Shown: positions 8,062 to 17,652, counted from the stretch's first letter. The stretch: DNA of 17,672 nucleotides from Candidatus Neoflavobacterium equi (GCA_018065745.1 JAGHSS010000041.1:1-17672); one strand, 5' to 3'. Translations and numbers: made by a program. Notes: generated from the letters alone by a model not told the origin.

Positions 8062-11000
8062 CCTACATATACACTGCCTATGATTTAGAACTGCTCACCC
8101 AAAAATTGGGTGACGTTTTGGGACAACAGTCAAATGCTGTATTTGAAACGGTATATATTGTTGTGGATAAAAACAGTGAACAGACTTATTTGATTGATTC
8201 ACTTTCCTCCCAATTGGGGATGTTGGCAAACGTGAAATTCATCACGACCAAGGAACTTTTATATCTTTTAAACGACGTGCTCTCTGACGTCATGGAGTGT
8301 AAATCTGTACAAAATTCACTGCAAAAGCGTTGGACATTATTCCAACTTTTGGGAGAAGATGGGTTTGTGCAAGCCAACTCCATTCCTGCTAAATATTATG
8401 GAGAAGATGCCATGAAACGCATGGGATTGGCTCAAAAAATGCAAGAGTTATTTGACTCTTATGCCATACACCAAACACAGCTGTTGTTGGAATGGAAAAA
8501 AGGCACCCCAATAGCAGATGAGGAGGAGGCATGGCAAGCCGCATTATATCGCAATTATTTACAGACTATTCAAGAATTCAACACGGATCAAGTGGGGATG
8601 TATGAGGCCATTTCCAAATTGGATTTATTTGAAAAAGCCCAATTACACCAGCTGCTCAACCGTTTATATATATACAATTTACAACAGGGAAATGCCTTGT
8701 TTTACAATATATTAAGAGCGTTAGACGACGTTCTTGAAATACATTTATTTGCTGTGGAACCTCCAGATGCTACAAAGCAAATGACGGAGGTGATACATCT
8801 TAAAAATACCTATCACACGCTCATCTCCAACACCTTTCAACACGCTTGGCAACAACGCAGTTTGCTTGGAGAAAATGTCAAGAAACCAATTGATGCAGCT
8901 TCAATAAGCATTCAGTCTTGTTTTACCCCAACAAGAGAGGTAGAAGTATTATACAATTATTTGGTACATACGTTTGCAAACAGTCCGCGTCCCTTGGGCG
9001 GTAGAGATGTGGTGGTATACTGCACCAATATCAAAACGTATGCGCCCATAATCTCTGCCGTTTTTGACCGTGCACCCGTAAAACTTCCCTACAGCATTTC
9101 TGGATTTTCAGGAGTGGGGGAGGACGGCGTTGTTGAGGCCGTTTCTCATCTTTTTCAATTGGATTTGGAATGGATGAAACCGGAGGCGATCATGACCTTT
9201 TTGTCCCTTCCAATGGTTCATTCAAAATTTGAAATTGACCAATTGGACCTGTTGCGCAATTTGATTGAAAAGGCCAACATCAGAATGGCCTATACAGGAA
9301 TGACAGAGAATGATACCCAATTGATTTCGTGGTCTCACGGCTTGAAACGTTTGATTTTAGGCGCTTGGACTGGAGTGGAGGACTGGATGGAAACTGCAGA
9401 TAAAACCCCAATTTGGACTTTGGATCAAACAGAGGGAATTGGCATTGCTCAGTTGGTGAAATTTAACCATTTCATAGAGCAACTGCAGGAGTTCTTGTCT
9501 GCTTTAAACACCCCAAAAAACATGGGGGCTTGGGTTGAATTGTTCCGCAATGCCATTGCCATATTCTTTGATGAATCCGGAGTTTATGCTGAGGAACTTC
9601 ACCGCTTAAAAAATAAAATAAGCAGTGTCTTATATGCTTTGAAGCGTGATGCCCTGATTGATAAGCACACCTTTATTTTGATGATACATACAGAATTAAA
9701 TTCAAATTCTGAAAATTTGTCACACAGACAGCAGGGGATTTTGTTCTGTGATATCGCAGCTAACAAACCGGTACCCAAAGCGGTTATCTGCATATTGGGA
9801 ATCAATTCAAATGCTTTTCCAAGAGTTGTACAACCGGTTGGTTTTGATCTTTTATACAAAAGAGCGGTGTTTTTTGGAGATTCTAATTACCAAGACAAAC
9901 AGTTTTTTTCTGATGTGCTGCATCTCGCTAAAAGCAATTTGTTTTTCAGCTATTTGGGTACAAATGTAAAAACAAGGGCTGAACTTCCGCCTTCCATATT
10001 AATTGAATTAATGGTGGAATACTACCATAGACAGGGTAAAGACATTCCCGTGGTACATCACCCGCTTTTTGGACACAGCAACCTGTACAATGACGCAGAT
10101 GCAACCCTGTACAATTACCTAATTACCAAGTCTAACAATGCAGCGGCATTGGATAAAAACGAGACTGTACAACATAAGTTCAATTCCAAACAATGGATTC
10201 CACTTGATGACTTTATCAATTTTTTTAAAGATTCAATCAAGTACTATTACAACAAAAATTTAAATATTTATTACACGGATATCAGTAACGCGCTACCGGG
10301 ATTTCAAAGAGGTGAATTGGATGGTTTTCAGACTTGGCTATTGAAACAACATTTGATTGAAAAACAATTTTCTGGTGCTATTGACACGGAAAAATTGCGT
10401 TTGGAATTGGTGCAATTGGGATTGTTAAGGCTCTCCAATTTAGGTGTCATGGAATTGCGAAATATCAATAGTGAAGTGGTTGATATGTTTGCAGATGTAC
10501 AAGATTTGTTGGTGGAGCCAAAAAGATCAATTAAGATTGAATACAACGCGCAAGTAGGCACGACGTCTTTGAGAGTTGTTGGGGAAATAACGTCTGTTTA
10601 TGGTGCGAACTTTATCTATTTTAATACCTCTAAATCCCTCAACAAATACAAGTTTGAATTTTTAGTTCAACTCTACTTACTTCAGCAAATTGATCCTGAA
10701 ATTAAAGGCTACTTTGTCAATAACGCTGGAAAAGCGACGGAGGTCAAACATCAGTTAAAAGACTTTATGGATGTTTTGGTTCCTCTATTCATCAATGGGC
10801 AGAACCAAATAAACCCCGTGCTGCTGCAAGACAAACCTTTGGTTTTTGAAAGTCACTCAAGTAAGTTTGGCTATGCAAATCCATATTTTGACAATGTGAT
10901 TTCTAACGGCTATTTTGACCAATTTCAGCACCAAGATTTAATGAAAAACAACAATGATATAGTGGCTAATCTTTTAAAACAATTCAATCATGATAACTAA
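8058..11000 (+). CDS. recC: RecC, scaffold and Chi-reading subunit of RecBCD
   Basis: The 980-aa product aligns over its length with RecC, whose degenerate helicase domains lack ATP-binding motifs. No Walker A or B is present here. Diagnostic segments are the N-terminus (VYIVV...LGMLANVKF), QELFDSY (129-135), AWQAALYRNY, TREVEVLYNYL, LPYSISGFS, and PKAVICILGINSNAFPR followed by PVGFDLL. The tail matches the nuclease-like C-terminal domain of RecC that lacks catalytic residues. RecC splits the duplex, feeds strands to RecB and RecD, and in gammaproteobacteria reads Chi. At 980 aa it is about 140 residues shorter than the E. coli protein (1122). Five N-terminal positions that contact Chi in E. 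coli are replaced (see findings). The stop lies 11 nt inside recB. Confidence 0.9.
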   Translation: MTYIYTAYDLELLTQKLGDVLGQQSNAVFETVYIVVDKNSEQTYLIDSLSSQLGMLANVKFITTKELLYLLNDVLSDVMECKSVQNSLQKRWTLFQLLGEDGFVQANSIPAKYYGEDAMKRMGLAQKMQELFDSYAIHQTQLLLEWKKGTPIADEEEAWQAALYRNYLQTIQEFNTDQVGMYEAISKLDLFEKAQLHQLLNRLYIYNLQQGNALFYNILRALDDVLEIHLFAVEPPDATKQMTEVIHLKNTYHTLISNTFQHAWQQRSLLGENVKKPIDAASISIQSCFTPTREVEVLYNYLVHTFANSPRPLGGRDVVVYCTNIKTYAPIISAVFDRAPVKLPYSISGFSGVGEDGVVEAVSHLFQLDLEWMKPEAIMTFLSLPMVHSKFEIDQLDLLRNLIEKANIRMAYTGMTENDTQLISWSHGLKRLILGAWTGVEDWMETADKTPIWTLDQTEGIGIAQLVKFNHFIEQLQEFLSALNTPKNMGAWVELFRNAIAIFFDESGVYAEELHRLKNKISSVLYALKRDALIDKHTFILMIHTELNSNSENLSHRQQGILFCDIAANKPVPKAVICILGINSNAFPRVVQPVGFDLLYKRAVFFGDSNYQDKQFFSDVLHLAKSNLFFSYLGTNVKTRAELPPSILIELMVEYYHRQGKDIPVVHHPLFGHSNLYNDADATLYNYLITKSNNAAALDKNETVQHKFNSKQWIPLDDFINFFKDSIKYYYNKNLNIYYTDISNALPGFQRGELDGFQTWLLKQHLIEKQFSGAIDTEKLRLELVQLGLLRLSNLGVMELRNINSEVVDMFADVQDLLVEPKRSIKIEYNAQVGTTSLRVVGEITSVYGANFIYFNTSKSLNKYKFEFLVQLYLLQQIDPEIKGYFVNNAGKATEVKHQLKDFMDVLVPLFINGQNQINPVLLQDKPLVFESHSSKFGYANPYFDNVISNGYFDQFQHQDLMKNNNDIVANLLKQFNHDN

Positions 11001-13959
11001 ACCTTTTGATGTTAAAACCATCTCCCTTGTGGGAACCAATATGGTGGAGGCTAGTGCAGGAACAGGGAAGACTTATTCCATCGCGATTTTGTGTTTGAGA
11101 TTATTGCTTGAAAATCATTTGAAATTGGAGGAAGTGTTGATGGTCACTTTTACCAAGGCAGCAGTGGGTGAGTTGGAGCTGCGCATCAGATCTTTCATCA
11201 AACAAGCACATGGTATTTTCTATAATTCCCCTACAAATGATCAACTCATTCACGACCTTGTTCAAGAGGGAATACAAACCTATGGATTAGAGGTGATGCG
11301 TTCACGTTTGGATCACTTGGTTCAAGACTTGGATGTCACTTCCATTTTTACCATACATTCGTTTTGTCAAAATACGTTGTTGACCCATGCCTTTGAAACG
11401 GGAATGCTGTTCCAAACACAAATGCAAAATGACGTCTCAGAACCGTTAGACGATCATTTAAATCGATTTTTTATCGATCACATCATACAACAAGAGGACG
11501 ACTTACTGCTGCATATTTTCAATTCTGATTTTATTGACAGTTACATAGGTAAGAGAAGAGCTGACAAGACATTTATCAACTTGGAAGGCCGTTATTCAGA
11601 TATATATGAAAGGTTAGAACAGGTGTTAGTAGCCCTTAAAGAAGATTGCTTCAAAAGACAGTGGTTGACCTATGACGATCTGATACAAGGGGTATTTCAC
11701 GCAAGAAATAGCATGATGTTGCAGGAGAAATGTGCCACGCAATACAAGGCGGTTTTTGTGGATGAATTCCAAGATACGGACCGCATGCAATTTGCCATTT
11801 TTGACACTCTTTTTGCTGGTAGATCCATTCTTTTTTACATAGGTGATCCCAAGCAATCCATATACAGTTTTAGACAGGCTGATATTCAGACTTATTTGAA
11901 CGCTAGAAGAAAGGTGGACAACCTCTATGAGATGAATGTCAATTTCAGATCCACCCCAGCATTGATTCAAGCGTGCAATCAATTTTTTGATGAAATCGCG
12001 TATGATTCCAAACACGACAATGGGAAGGGCGTGTTTCACAACACCTCCCATGATGCGGTTGAACAAATAAACTATGTACCAGTTGAAGCGGGTAAAAAAA
12101 CAACAGTCAATGGTGCAGCTGTGTCTGTATCAGGAACTGAGGTTAAACCGCTTACACTCTTTTCAGGATTTGGTACTAAGGATGAAATTGAGCCTTTTGT
12201 GGTACAACAAATATTGGATTTGTTGCACCATGGAAATTTAAAAGGCCATTCCATAAGAGCTCAAGATATTGCTCTATTGGTCAGAAATAAGGACGACGGC
12301 AGAAAGCTGAAAAAAGCTTTGGCCAAAAAACGTATACCCGTTGTTTTTTCTGAAGATGAACAACTAGCTCAAACAGCAGCTTTTACAGAAATTCGCTATG
12401 TTTTGGAAGCTATTTTACAACCGTCTTACGGCAGTATATTGAAAGTTTTGCTCACACCAATGACGCATTTCAAGGTGTCTGATATTCCTTATTTGAATAT
12501 CAATGAACACGTTCAACGTTTTATTGAATTCAAAGAAAAGGCTACAAATTTTGGTGTGTATGACGGACTTTATGCCTTTATAGATGCTTATGATGTGGAA
12601 GGTGCGTTGGACAATAACAGGTTGTTTTCCAATGTGGTTCAGTTGGTTGAGGTACTTCACAACAAACAGCGTTGGAATTCTTGGAACACAACACAGTTGA
12701 TTCAATCCATGATGGATACAACGGCATACACGGGAGAAGATTATTTGGTGCGCATGGAAACAGATCAAAGTGCCTTGCAGATAAAAACCATTCACGGGTC
12801 CAAGGGACTCCAGTTTCCAATTGTTATGGTGCCTTACACAGATTGGACCCTGCGTGCACCAAATAGCAACCAATTTGTTGAATACAGAAATGATTTGGGA
12901 CACTATGTATTTGAATCCTTGACAAGTGAAAATGTGGCCCTTTACAAAGAACAAACAGAGCAAGAAAACAGAAGGTTGCTTTATGTGGCATGTACTCGTG
13001 CTGAATATCAATTATACCTGTATAAAACAAAGGTTAAAACATCCACATTGAGCAGTTTTACATCGCATTTGCAGGATTCAGGTGTGGTTGAAAAATTGAT
13101 TGTTACTTTGGATGATTTAAAGGAAACAAGTTTTTACAAAGGGGTGAAGACGTCTTTTAAACCCAGCGTATTGCCCGTTCCAGAGATTTGTTTATCAGAT
13201 ACAAACTGGAGAAAAATGTCCTTTACTTTCTTGAGTGAGCACCAGTACATTCCCTCCAAAATGCCGGTTTTAAAAAGTGAATCTGATTATGATCAATTTG
13301 TGTTTCACACATTGACCAAGGGAAGTGACACCGGTAATTTGTTACACGATATTTTGGAAAATATTGATTTTACCAACGCCACGCTTTGGGAGAAACAAAT
13401 TATGAGAAGTATTCGCAAGTTTGCTCCTGGAAAGGATGCTGAATATGCTGATGGGCTTTTGCAGATGCTGACTCACATCACCTCTGTACCGCTTACATTG
13501 GGTGAAAACACGTTTAGTTTGTCTTCCATAAGCAATGAACAGAAAAAAAATGAGTTGGAATTTCACATTCCTGTGGAGGAATTATCTGCACACAACATCA
13601 ATGAGTTGTTGCATACAGATTTGAATTTTAAACTAAAAAGTGGGGTGTCTTATGCTGGAATTTTAAATGGATTGGTGGATTTATTCTTTGAACATCAAGG
13701 AATGTATTACATCTTGGATTGGAAGTCCAACCATTTGGGATATACTACTGCTGCATATTCTGGTACCGCTATGGAACAGGCAATGCAGGTCAACAACTAC
13801 CATTTACAACATCAAATATACCGTTTTGCCATGGTCAAATATTTAAAGTCTAAACTGCCAGACTTTGATGAAAAAAAGCATTTTGGAGGGGTTATTTACC
13901 TTTTCTTGAGGGGGATTAGATCAGATTCAACTTCAGGAATATACACCTACATCAAGTAA
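10990..13959 (+). CDS. recB: RecB, helicase-nuclease subunit of RecBCD
   Basis: The 989-aa product is a UvrD-like superfamily 1A 3'-5' helicase with a C-terminal nuclease. Motifs are ASAGTGKT (21-28), VTFTKAAVGELELRI (Ia), FTIHSFCQ, DEFQDTD (258-264), GDPKQSIYSFRQAD (285-298), NFRSTPAL, IKTIHGSKGLQFPIV (598-612) and RRLLYVACTRAE (661-672). The nuclease domain keeps H786 (GNLLHDILE), D897 (LNGLVDLFF), D910 and K912 (LDWKSN), QHQIYRFA and HFGGVIYLFLRG. These correspond to H956, D1067, D1080 and K1082 of E. coli RecB, with the same 13- and 2-residue spacings, so nuclease activity is expected. The protein is about 190 residues shorter than E. coli RecB (1180). Most of the loss lies between motif Ia and motif II, where the 1B arm sits. 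The gene ends the recDCB operon just before a strong terminator. Confidence 0.93.
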   Translation: MITKPFDVKTISLVGTNMVEASAGTGKTYSIAILCLRLLLENHLKLEEVLMVTFTKAAVGELELRIRSFIKQAHGIFYNSPTNDQLIHDLVQEGIQTYGLEVMRSRLDHLVQDLDVTSIFTIHSFCQNTLLTHAFETGMLFQTQMQNDVSEPLDDHLNRFFIDHIIQQEDDLLLHIFNSDFIDSYIGKRRADKTFINLEGRYSDIYERLEQVLVALKEDCFKRQWLTYDDLIQGVFHARNSMMLQEKCATQYKAVFVDEFQDTDRMQFAIFDTLFAGRSILFYIGDPKQSIYSFRQADIQTYLNARRKVDNLYEMNVNFRSTPALIQACNQFFDEIAYDSKHDNGKGVFHNTSHDAVEQINYVPVEAGKKTTVNGAAVSVSGTEVKPLTLFSGFGTKDEIEPFVVQQILDLLHHGNLKGHSIRAQDIALLVRNKDDGRKLKKALAKKRIPVVFSEDEQLAQTAAFTEIRYVLEAILQPSYGSILKVLLTPMTHFKVSDIPYLNINEHVQRFIEFKEKATNFGVYDGLYAFIDAYDVEGALDNNRLFSNVVQLVEVLHNKQRWNSWNTTQLIQSMMDTTAYTGEDYLVRMETDQSALQIKTIHGSKGLQFPIVMVPYTDWTLRAPNSNQFVEYRNDLGHYVFESLTSENVALYKEQTEQENRRLLYVACTRAEYQLYLYKTKVKTSTLSSFTSHLQDSGVVEKLIVTLDDLKETSFYKGVKTSFKPSVLPVPEICLSDTNWRKMSFTFLSEHQYIPSKMPVLKSESDYDQFVFHTLTKGSDTGNLLHDILENIDFTNATLWEKQIMRSIRKFAPGKDAEYADGLLQMLTHITSVPLTLGENTFSLSSISNEQKKNELEFHIPVEELSAHNINELLHTDLNFKLKSGVSYAGILNGLVDLFFEHQGMYYILDWKSNHLGYTTAAYSGTAMEQAMQVNNYHLQHQIYRFAMVKYLKSKLPDFDEKKHFGGVIYLFLRGIRSDSTSGIYTYIK

Positions 13960-14014
13960 GCACAACAAAAAAAGGTTACCCACCATGTGAGTAACCTTTT
14001 TTGTTGGCTGTGCT
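13959..14014. terminator. Bidirectional terminator between recB and pccB
   Basis: GGTTAC (13974-13979) pairs with GTAACC (13991-13996). A CAC/GTG extension lies in the loop, and A7/T6 tracts on the outside continue the stem. An outer AGCACA (13959-13964) pairs with TGTGCT (14009-14014). The symmetric A/T flanks let it stop both the recDCB operon and the opposing carboxylase operon. Confidence 0.85.
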
Positions 14015-14035
14015 GTAAGCACTATATAAGTTGAA

Positions 14036-15580
14036 TTACAACGGAATGTTTCCGTGTTTTCTCTTTGGAGTTTCCACCACCTTGTTTTCCAACATCGCAA
14101 AAGCTTTAATCAACTTTCTTCTGGTGTCTTGAGGGAAGATTACTTCATCAATAAACCCACGTTGCGCCGCTGCATAAGGATTGGCAAATTTCTCTGCATA
14201 TTCAGTTTCTTTTTCCAACAATTTAGCTGCAGGATCTGCTGCTTCTGCAATTTCTTTTTTGAAGATAATTTCAGATGCACCTTTGGCACCCATTACAGCA
14301 ATTTCTGCTCCAGGCCATGCAAAGTTCAAGTCTGCACCAATGTGTTTGGAATTCATTACGTCATAAGCTCCACCATAGGCCTTTCTAGTAATTACCGTTA
14401 CTTTTGGAACCGTTGCTTCAGAAAGCGCGTATAACAATTTTGCTCCGTGAACGATGATTCCGTTCCACTCTTGGTCTGTTCCAGGCAAGAATCCAGGTAC
14501 ATCTACCAACACGAGTAAAGGAATGTTAAACGCATCACAGAAACGTGTAAAACGAGCTGCTTTTGTAGAGCTGTTCACGTCCAAACACCCTGCAAGGAAC
14601 ATGGGATTATTTGCCACAATACCTACAGATTTCCCTCCGATGCGAGAAAAACCAACGATGATGTTTTCTGCAAAATTCTTGTGAATTTCAAAGAAAGAAT
14701 CTTCGTCAATGATGTGGTTAATGACCTCGTGCATATCATAAGGTTTATTGGCGTTGTCAGGAACCAAATTATTGAGTTCCAAACGCAATTCCTCATTTAA
14801 AGTATACGGTAAGTCCGCTGGGATTTCTGTGTTGTTTTGAGGTAAATAGCTCAACAAACGCTTCACATCTTCCAAGCATTCCACGTCATTTGCAGATGTG
14901 GTATGAGCCACACCAGATTTTGTTGAATGGGTTGATGCACCACCCAATTCTTCTGATGTTACCGTTTCATTTGTTACCGTTTTTACCACGTTTGGTCCGG
15001 TAACAAACATATAAGATGTATTTTCAACCATCATGGTGAAATCTGTCATTGCTGGAGAGTATACGGCACCACCGGCACATGGACCCATAATGGCAGAAAT
15101 TTGTGGAATAACCCCAGAGGCTTGTACATTTTTGAAAAAGATGTCTGCATATCCACCAAGTGAGCGCACACCCTCTTGAATTCTTGCACCACCAGAGTCA
15201 TTTAATCCCACCATTGGCGCACCCATTTTCACCGCCATATCCATCACTTTACAGATTTTCTCAGCGTGTGTTTCTGACAAGGCACCACCAAAAACGGTAA
15301 AGTCTTGTGCAAATGCGTACACCAATCTTCCGTTCACCGTTCCGTATCCTGTGATAACACCATCACCCAAGTAATACTCTTTATCCATACCAAAATCTTT
15401 GGTTCTGTGAGTTACAAAGGCTCCGATTTCTTCAAAAGATCCCTCGTCAAAAAGGTAATTGATGCGCTCACGTGCCGTCAATTTTTTCTTAGCGTGTTGG
15501 GTGTCTATTCTCTTTTGTCCGCCTCCCAATTTGGATTCGGCAATTTTCTTTTCTAATATGTTGAATTTATTTGATTCCAT
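14036..15580 (-). CDS. pccB: Acyl-CoA (probably propionyl-CoA) carboxylase carboxyltransferase (beta) subunit
   Basis: The 514-aa product belongs to the PccB/AccD5-type carboxyltransferase family, with two crotonase-like halves. It moves CO2 from carboxybiotin to an acyl-CoA. Visible signatures are [39 protein letters not shown] (130-148), the first oxyanion-hole region [12 protein letters not shown] (166-177), [27 protein letters not shown] (360-371), and the second oxyanion-hole region [10 protein letters not shown] (400-409). The length is normal for the family. Asp407 sits at the position where actinobacterial propionyl-CoA carboxylases have Asp and acetyl-CoA-preferring ones have Ile, so propionyl-CoA is the likelier substrate (inference). 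Its ATG is 4 nt after the accC stop. It is the last gene of the operon and terminates at the shared hairpin. Confidence 0.92.
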   Translation of the reverse strand: MESNKFNILEKKIAESKLGGGQKRIDTQHAKKKLTARERINYLFDEGSFEEIGAFVTHRTKDFGMDKEYYLGDGVITGYGTVNGRLVYAFAQDFTVFGGALSETHAEKICKVMDMAVKMGAPMVGLNDSGGARIQEGVRSLGGYADIFFKNVQASGVIPQISAIMGPCAGGAVYSPAMTDFTMMVENTSYMFVTGPNVVKTVTNETVTSEELGGASTHSTKSGVAHTTSANDVECLEDVKRLLSYLPQNNTEIPADLPYTLNEELRLELNNLVPDNANKPYDMHEVINHIIDEDSFFEIHKNFAENIIVGFSRIGGKSVGIVANNPMFLAGCLDVNSSTKAARFTRFCDAFNIPLLVLVDVPGFLPGTDQEWNGIIVHGAKLLYALSEATVPKVTVITRKAYGGAYDVMNSKHIGADLNFAWPGAEIAVMGAKGASEIIFKKEIAEAADPAAKLLEKETEYAEKFANPYAAAQRGFIDEVIFPQDTRRKLIKAFAMLENKVVETPKRKHGNIPL

Positions 15581-15584
15581 AGTT

Positions 15585-17024
15585 TTAGTTTGGTAGGCGA
15601 AGGATTTTTTGATCTGCTACATACTGTTTTAAAGCAACCAATGCTGCAATTTTAGCTTCTTTTTCTCTATTGGCAGAAATCATATCTGCGCTGTAGTATT
15701 TTTTGACAAAGTTGGTGTCAAAATCACCAGAGGTAAAGGCTTCATGTTGGAATACAAATTGTCCAAATGGCAAGGTGGTGCTCACGCCTTCAACCTTGTA
15801 ATTTGCAATCGCTTCCAACATAATTTGGATCGCTTCTTCACGGTCTTTACCATAGGTAATCAATTTTGATAGCATCGGGTCATAATAGATAGGCACTTCC
15901 ATACCTTCTTCAAAACCGTTGTCCACACGAATACCTGTTCCTGTAGGCAATTGGTACACGTCCAATGTTCCCACAGATGGCAAGAAGTCATTTAATGGAT
16001 CTTCAGCATACACACGCAATTCCAATGCGTGCCCTTTGATCTGTAAATCCTCTTGTTTGATTGGCAATACTTCCCCGCGAGCTACGCGAATTTGAAGTTC
16101 AACCAAATCCATCCCCGTGATAAGTTCTGTTACTGGATGTTCTACCTGCAAGCGGGTATTCATTTCCAAGAAGTAGAAATTTTTGTTTTCATCCAACAAA
16201 AATTCCACAGTTCCCGCTCCAACATAGTCACATGATTGCGCCACTTTTACAGCAGCTTCTCCCATGGCTTTTCTAATTTCAGGCGTTAAAACTGCAGAAG
16301 GTGCTTCTTCAACCACCTTTTGGTGTCTTCTCTGAATGGAACACTCTCTTTCAAAAAGGTAAACGACATTCCCGTGGGTGTCTGCCATGATTTGAATTTC
16401 AATATGTCTTGGTGATCCCACATATTTTTCAATAAATACAGATCCGTCTCCAAAAGCATTGGTCGCTTCTGAAATGGCACGTTGCATTTGCGATTCAAAT
16501 TCTTCTGGTTTTTCAACCACTCGCATCCCTTTTCCACCACCACCAGCAGAAGCTTTGATCAAAATTGGGAACCCCACTTCTTGAGCTACTTTTTTAGCTT
16601 CTTTAAGATCTGTTATGGCGTGGTCCAAACCTGGAACCATTGGTATATCATAGGCTTTTACCGCTTCTTTAGCGGCCAATTTAGATCCCATCACGTGAAT
16701 TGCGTGAGATTTAGGCCCGATAAACGTGATGTTGTTTTGCTCCGCTTTTTCAGCAAATGTGGCATTTTCTGATAAAAATCCATAGCCAGGGTGGATTCCA
16801 TCCACGCCTAAAGCTTTGGCAACTTCTATGATTTTATCTCCTAAAAGATACGATTGATTTGATGGAGCTTCTCCAATACAAACCGCCTCATCAGCAAATT
16901 TTACATGTGGAGATTGTCTGTCTGCAACAGAGTATACTGCTACCGTTTTGATGCCCATTTTCTGAGCCGTTTTCATCACGCGTAACGCAATTTCTCCACG
17001 GTTAGCTACTAATATTTTTTTCAT
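15585..17024 (-). CDS. accC: Biotin carboxylase subunit
   Basis: The 479-aa ATP-grasp enzyme carboxylates the biotin on the carrier protein, using ATP and bicarbonate. Motifs are [14 protein letters not shown] (3-16), [10 protein letters not shown] (78-87), K115 and K157, the glycine-rich loop SAGGGGKGM (159-167), [18 protein letters not shown]274 and E287 of the metal site, [16 protein letters not shown] with R291, and R337 in [10 protein letters not shown]. All the catalytic residues I can place from E. coli AccC are present. It is about 30 residues longer than E. coli AccC (449) because of a C-terminal extension. It lacks the fused BT and biotin domains of alpha-type PCC, which are supplied by the separate upstream gene. 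It sits 31 nt after the carrier gene and 4 nt before pccB, so it clearly belongs to one operon. Confidence 0.93.
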   Translation of the reverse strand: MKKILVANRGEIALRVMKTAQKMGIKTVAVYSVADRQSPHVKFADEAVCIGEAPSNQSYLLGDKIIEVAKALGVDGIHPGYGFLSENATFAEKAEQNNITFIGPKSHAIHVMGSKLAAKEAVKAYDIPMVPGLDHAITDLKEAKKVAQEVGFPILIKASAGGGGKGMRVVEKPEEFESQMQRAISEATNAFGDGSVFIEKYVGSPRHIEIQIMADTHGNVVYLFERECSIQRRHQKVVEEAPSAVLTPEIRKAMGEAAVKVAQSCDYVGAGTVEFLLDENKNFYFLEMNTRLQVEHPVTELITGMDLVELQIRVARGEVLPIKQEDLQIKGHALELRVYAEDPLNDFLPSVGTLDVYQLPTGTGIRVDNGFEEGMEVPIYYDPMLSKLITYGKDREEAIQIMLEAIANYKVEGVSTTLPFGQFVFQHEAFTSGDFDTNFVKKYYSADMISANREKEAKIAALVALKQYVADQKILRLPN

Positions 17025-17055
17025 TTGATTTTTTCTTTAAACTGAATAAATGACC

Positions 17056-17544
17056 CTAAGATTCAAATTCAACCAACAGTTGCCCTTTTTCAACGGCTTG
17101 ACCTTTGGTAACGGCTATGGATTTGATAATTCCTGAACGTGGAGAATCAAAACTGTTCTCCATTTTCATGGCTTCTAAAATCAACAAATTGTCTCCTTCA
17201 TTTACCTCTTGTCCCACTGTGACGTTTATTTCAAGGATTAATCCTGGCATTGGTGCTTTGATGGCATTGACTACTTTGGTCTTGCCAATTTCAAATCCCA
17301 TCTCTTTGATCAATTTATCCAATTCATTGGCTATGGAAACCTTATATGTGGTGTTGTTTACAACAACTGAATATGATTTATTGTGGAAATCAGCCTCAGA
17401 AATTTTGGTTTTGTATCCGGTGTTTTCATGAATTAAATGAAACTCACCTGCATTTAAGCCAACCGTGTCTAAAGCCGTAATTTCTTCTTCAGTCACTTCA
17501 AAATTGAAATTTTGATTGACTGAGACGTTGTAGGATTTACTCAT
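17056..17544 (-). CDS. Biotin carboxyl carrier protein of acyl-CoA carboxylase
   Basis: The 162-aa product has a C-terminal biotinyl domain (about 93-162). It carries the biotinylation site EAMKMEN, with the modified Lys at 127, preceded by the APMPGLI start of the domain. The N-terminal 80 residues contain FHLIHENTGYKTKI and SYSVVVNNTTYKVSI. This resembles the BT-type coupling domain between carboxylase and biotin in PCC alpha chains, so this gene looks like the detached C-terminal half of such a chain. An in-frame ATG at 17592 would add 16 residues (MKTHTINNKKTINQTK). I prefer 17544 because the longer form would begin in the promoter region and adds a polar low-quality stretch. The ATG directly follows ACCAAACTAAA. 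It is the first gene of the operon. Confidence 0.88.
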   Translation of the reverse strand: MSKSYNVSVNQNFNFEVTEEEITALDTVGLNAGEFHLIHENTGYKTKISEADFHNKSYSVVVNNTTYKVSIANELDKLIKEMGFEIGKTKVVNAIKAPMPGLILEINVTVGQEVNEGDNLLILEAMKMENSFDSPRSGIIKSIAVTKGQAVEKGQLLVEFES

Positions 17545-17589
17545 TTTAGTTTGGTTAATAGTTTTTTTGTTATTGATTGTATGTGTTTT

Positions 17590-17618
17590 CAAATATAAAT
17601 AAAAAGATAGGATTGAAA
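17590..17618 (-). promoter_or_regulatory. Promoter of the acyl-CoA carboxylase operon
   Basis: On the - strand TTTC (17618-17615) is followed by 17 nt and a perfect TAnnTTTG element (TATATTTG, 17597-17590). The -7 element is strong and the -33 element has one mismatch. Initiation near 17583 gives a leader of about 40 nt to the ATG at 17544, and it lies downstream of the alternative ATG at 17592. Confidence 0.5.
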
Positions 17619-17625
17619 GGTATTA

Positions 17626-17652
17626 TTGTGGCTGATTTCTGTAATAATTTTG
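17626..17652 (+). promoter_or_regulatory. Possible divergent promoter reading out of the window
   Basis: TTG (17626-17628) and TAATTTTG (17645-17652, a TAnnTTTG match) are separated by 16 nt, slightly short of the usual 17-23. It would drive a + strand gene beyond the right edge, back to back with the carboxylase operon. The gene itself is not visible, so this is weak. Confidence 0.25.

Noticed and set aside
12415..13011. 198-codon open frame antisense within recB
   Set aside because: It lies wholly inside conserved helicase motifs of recB, and its Cys/His-rich translation has no recognisable domain.
8058..13959. Idea that the recC/recB pair is a novel defence system rather than RecBCD
   Set aside because: Full-length similarity to RecC, intact RecB nuclease motifs and an adjacent recD make ordinary RecBCD the simplest reading. 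No extra defence gene is present in the operon.
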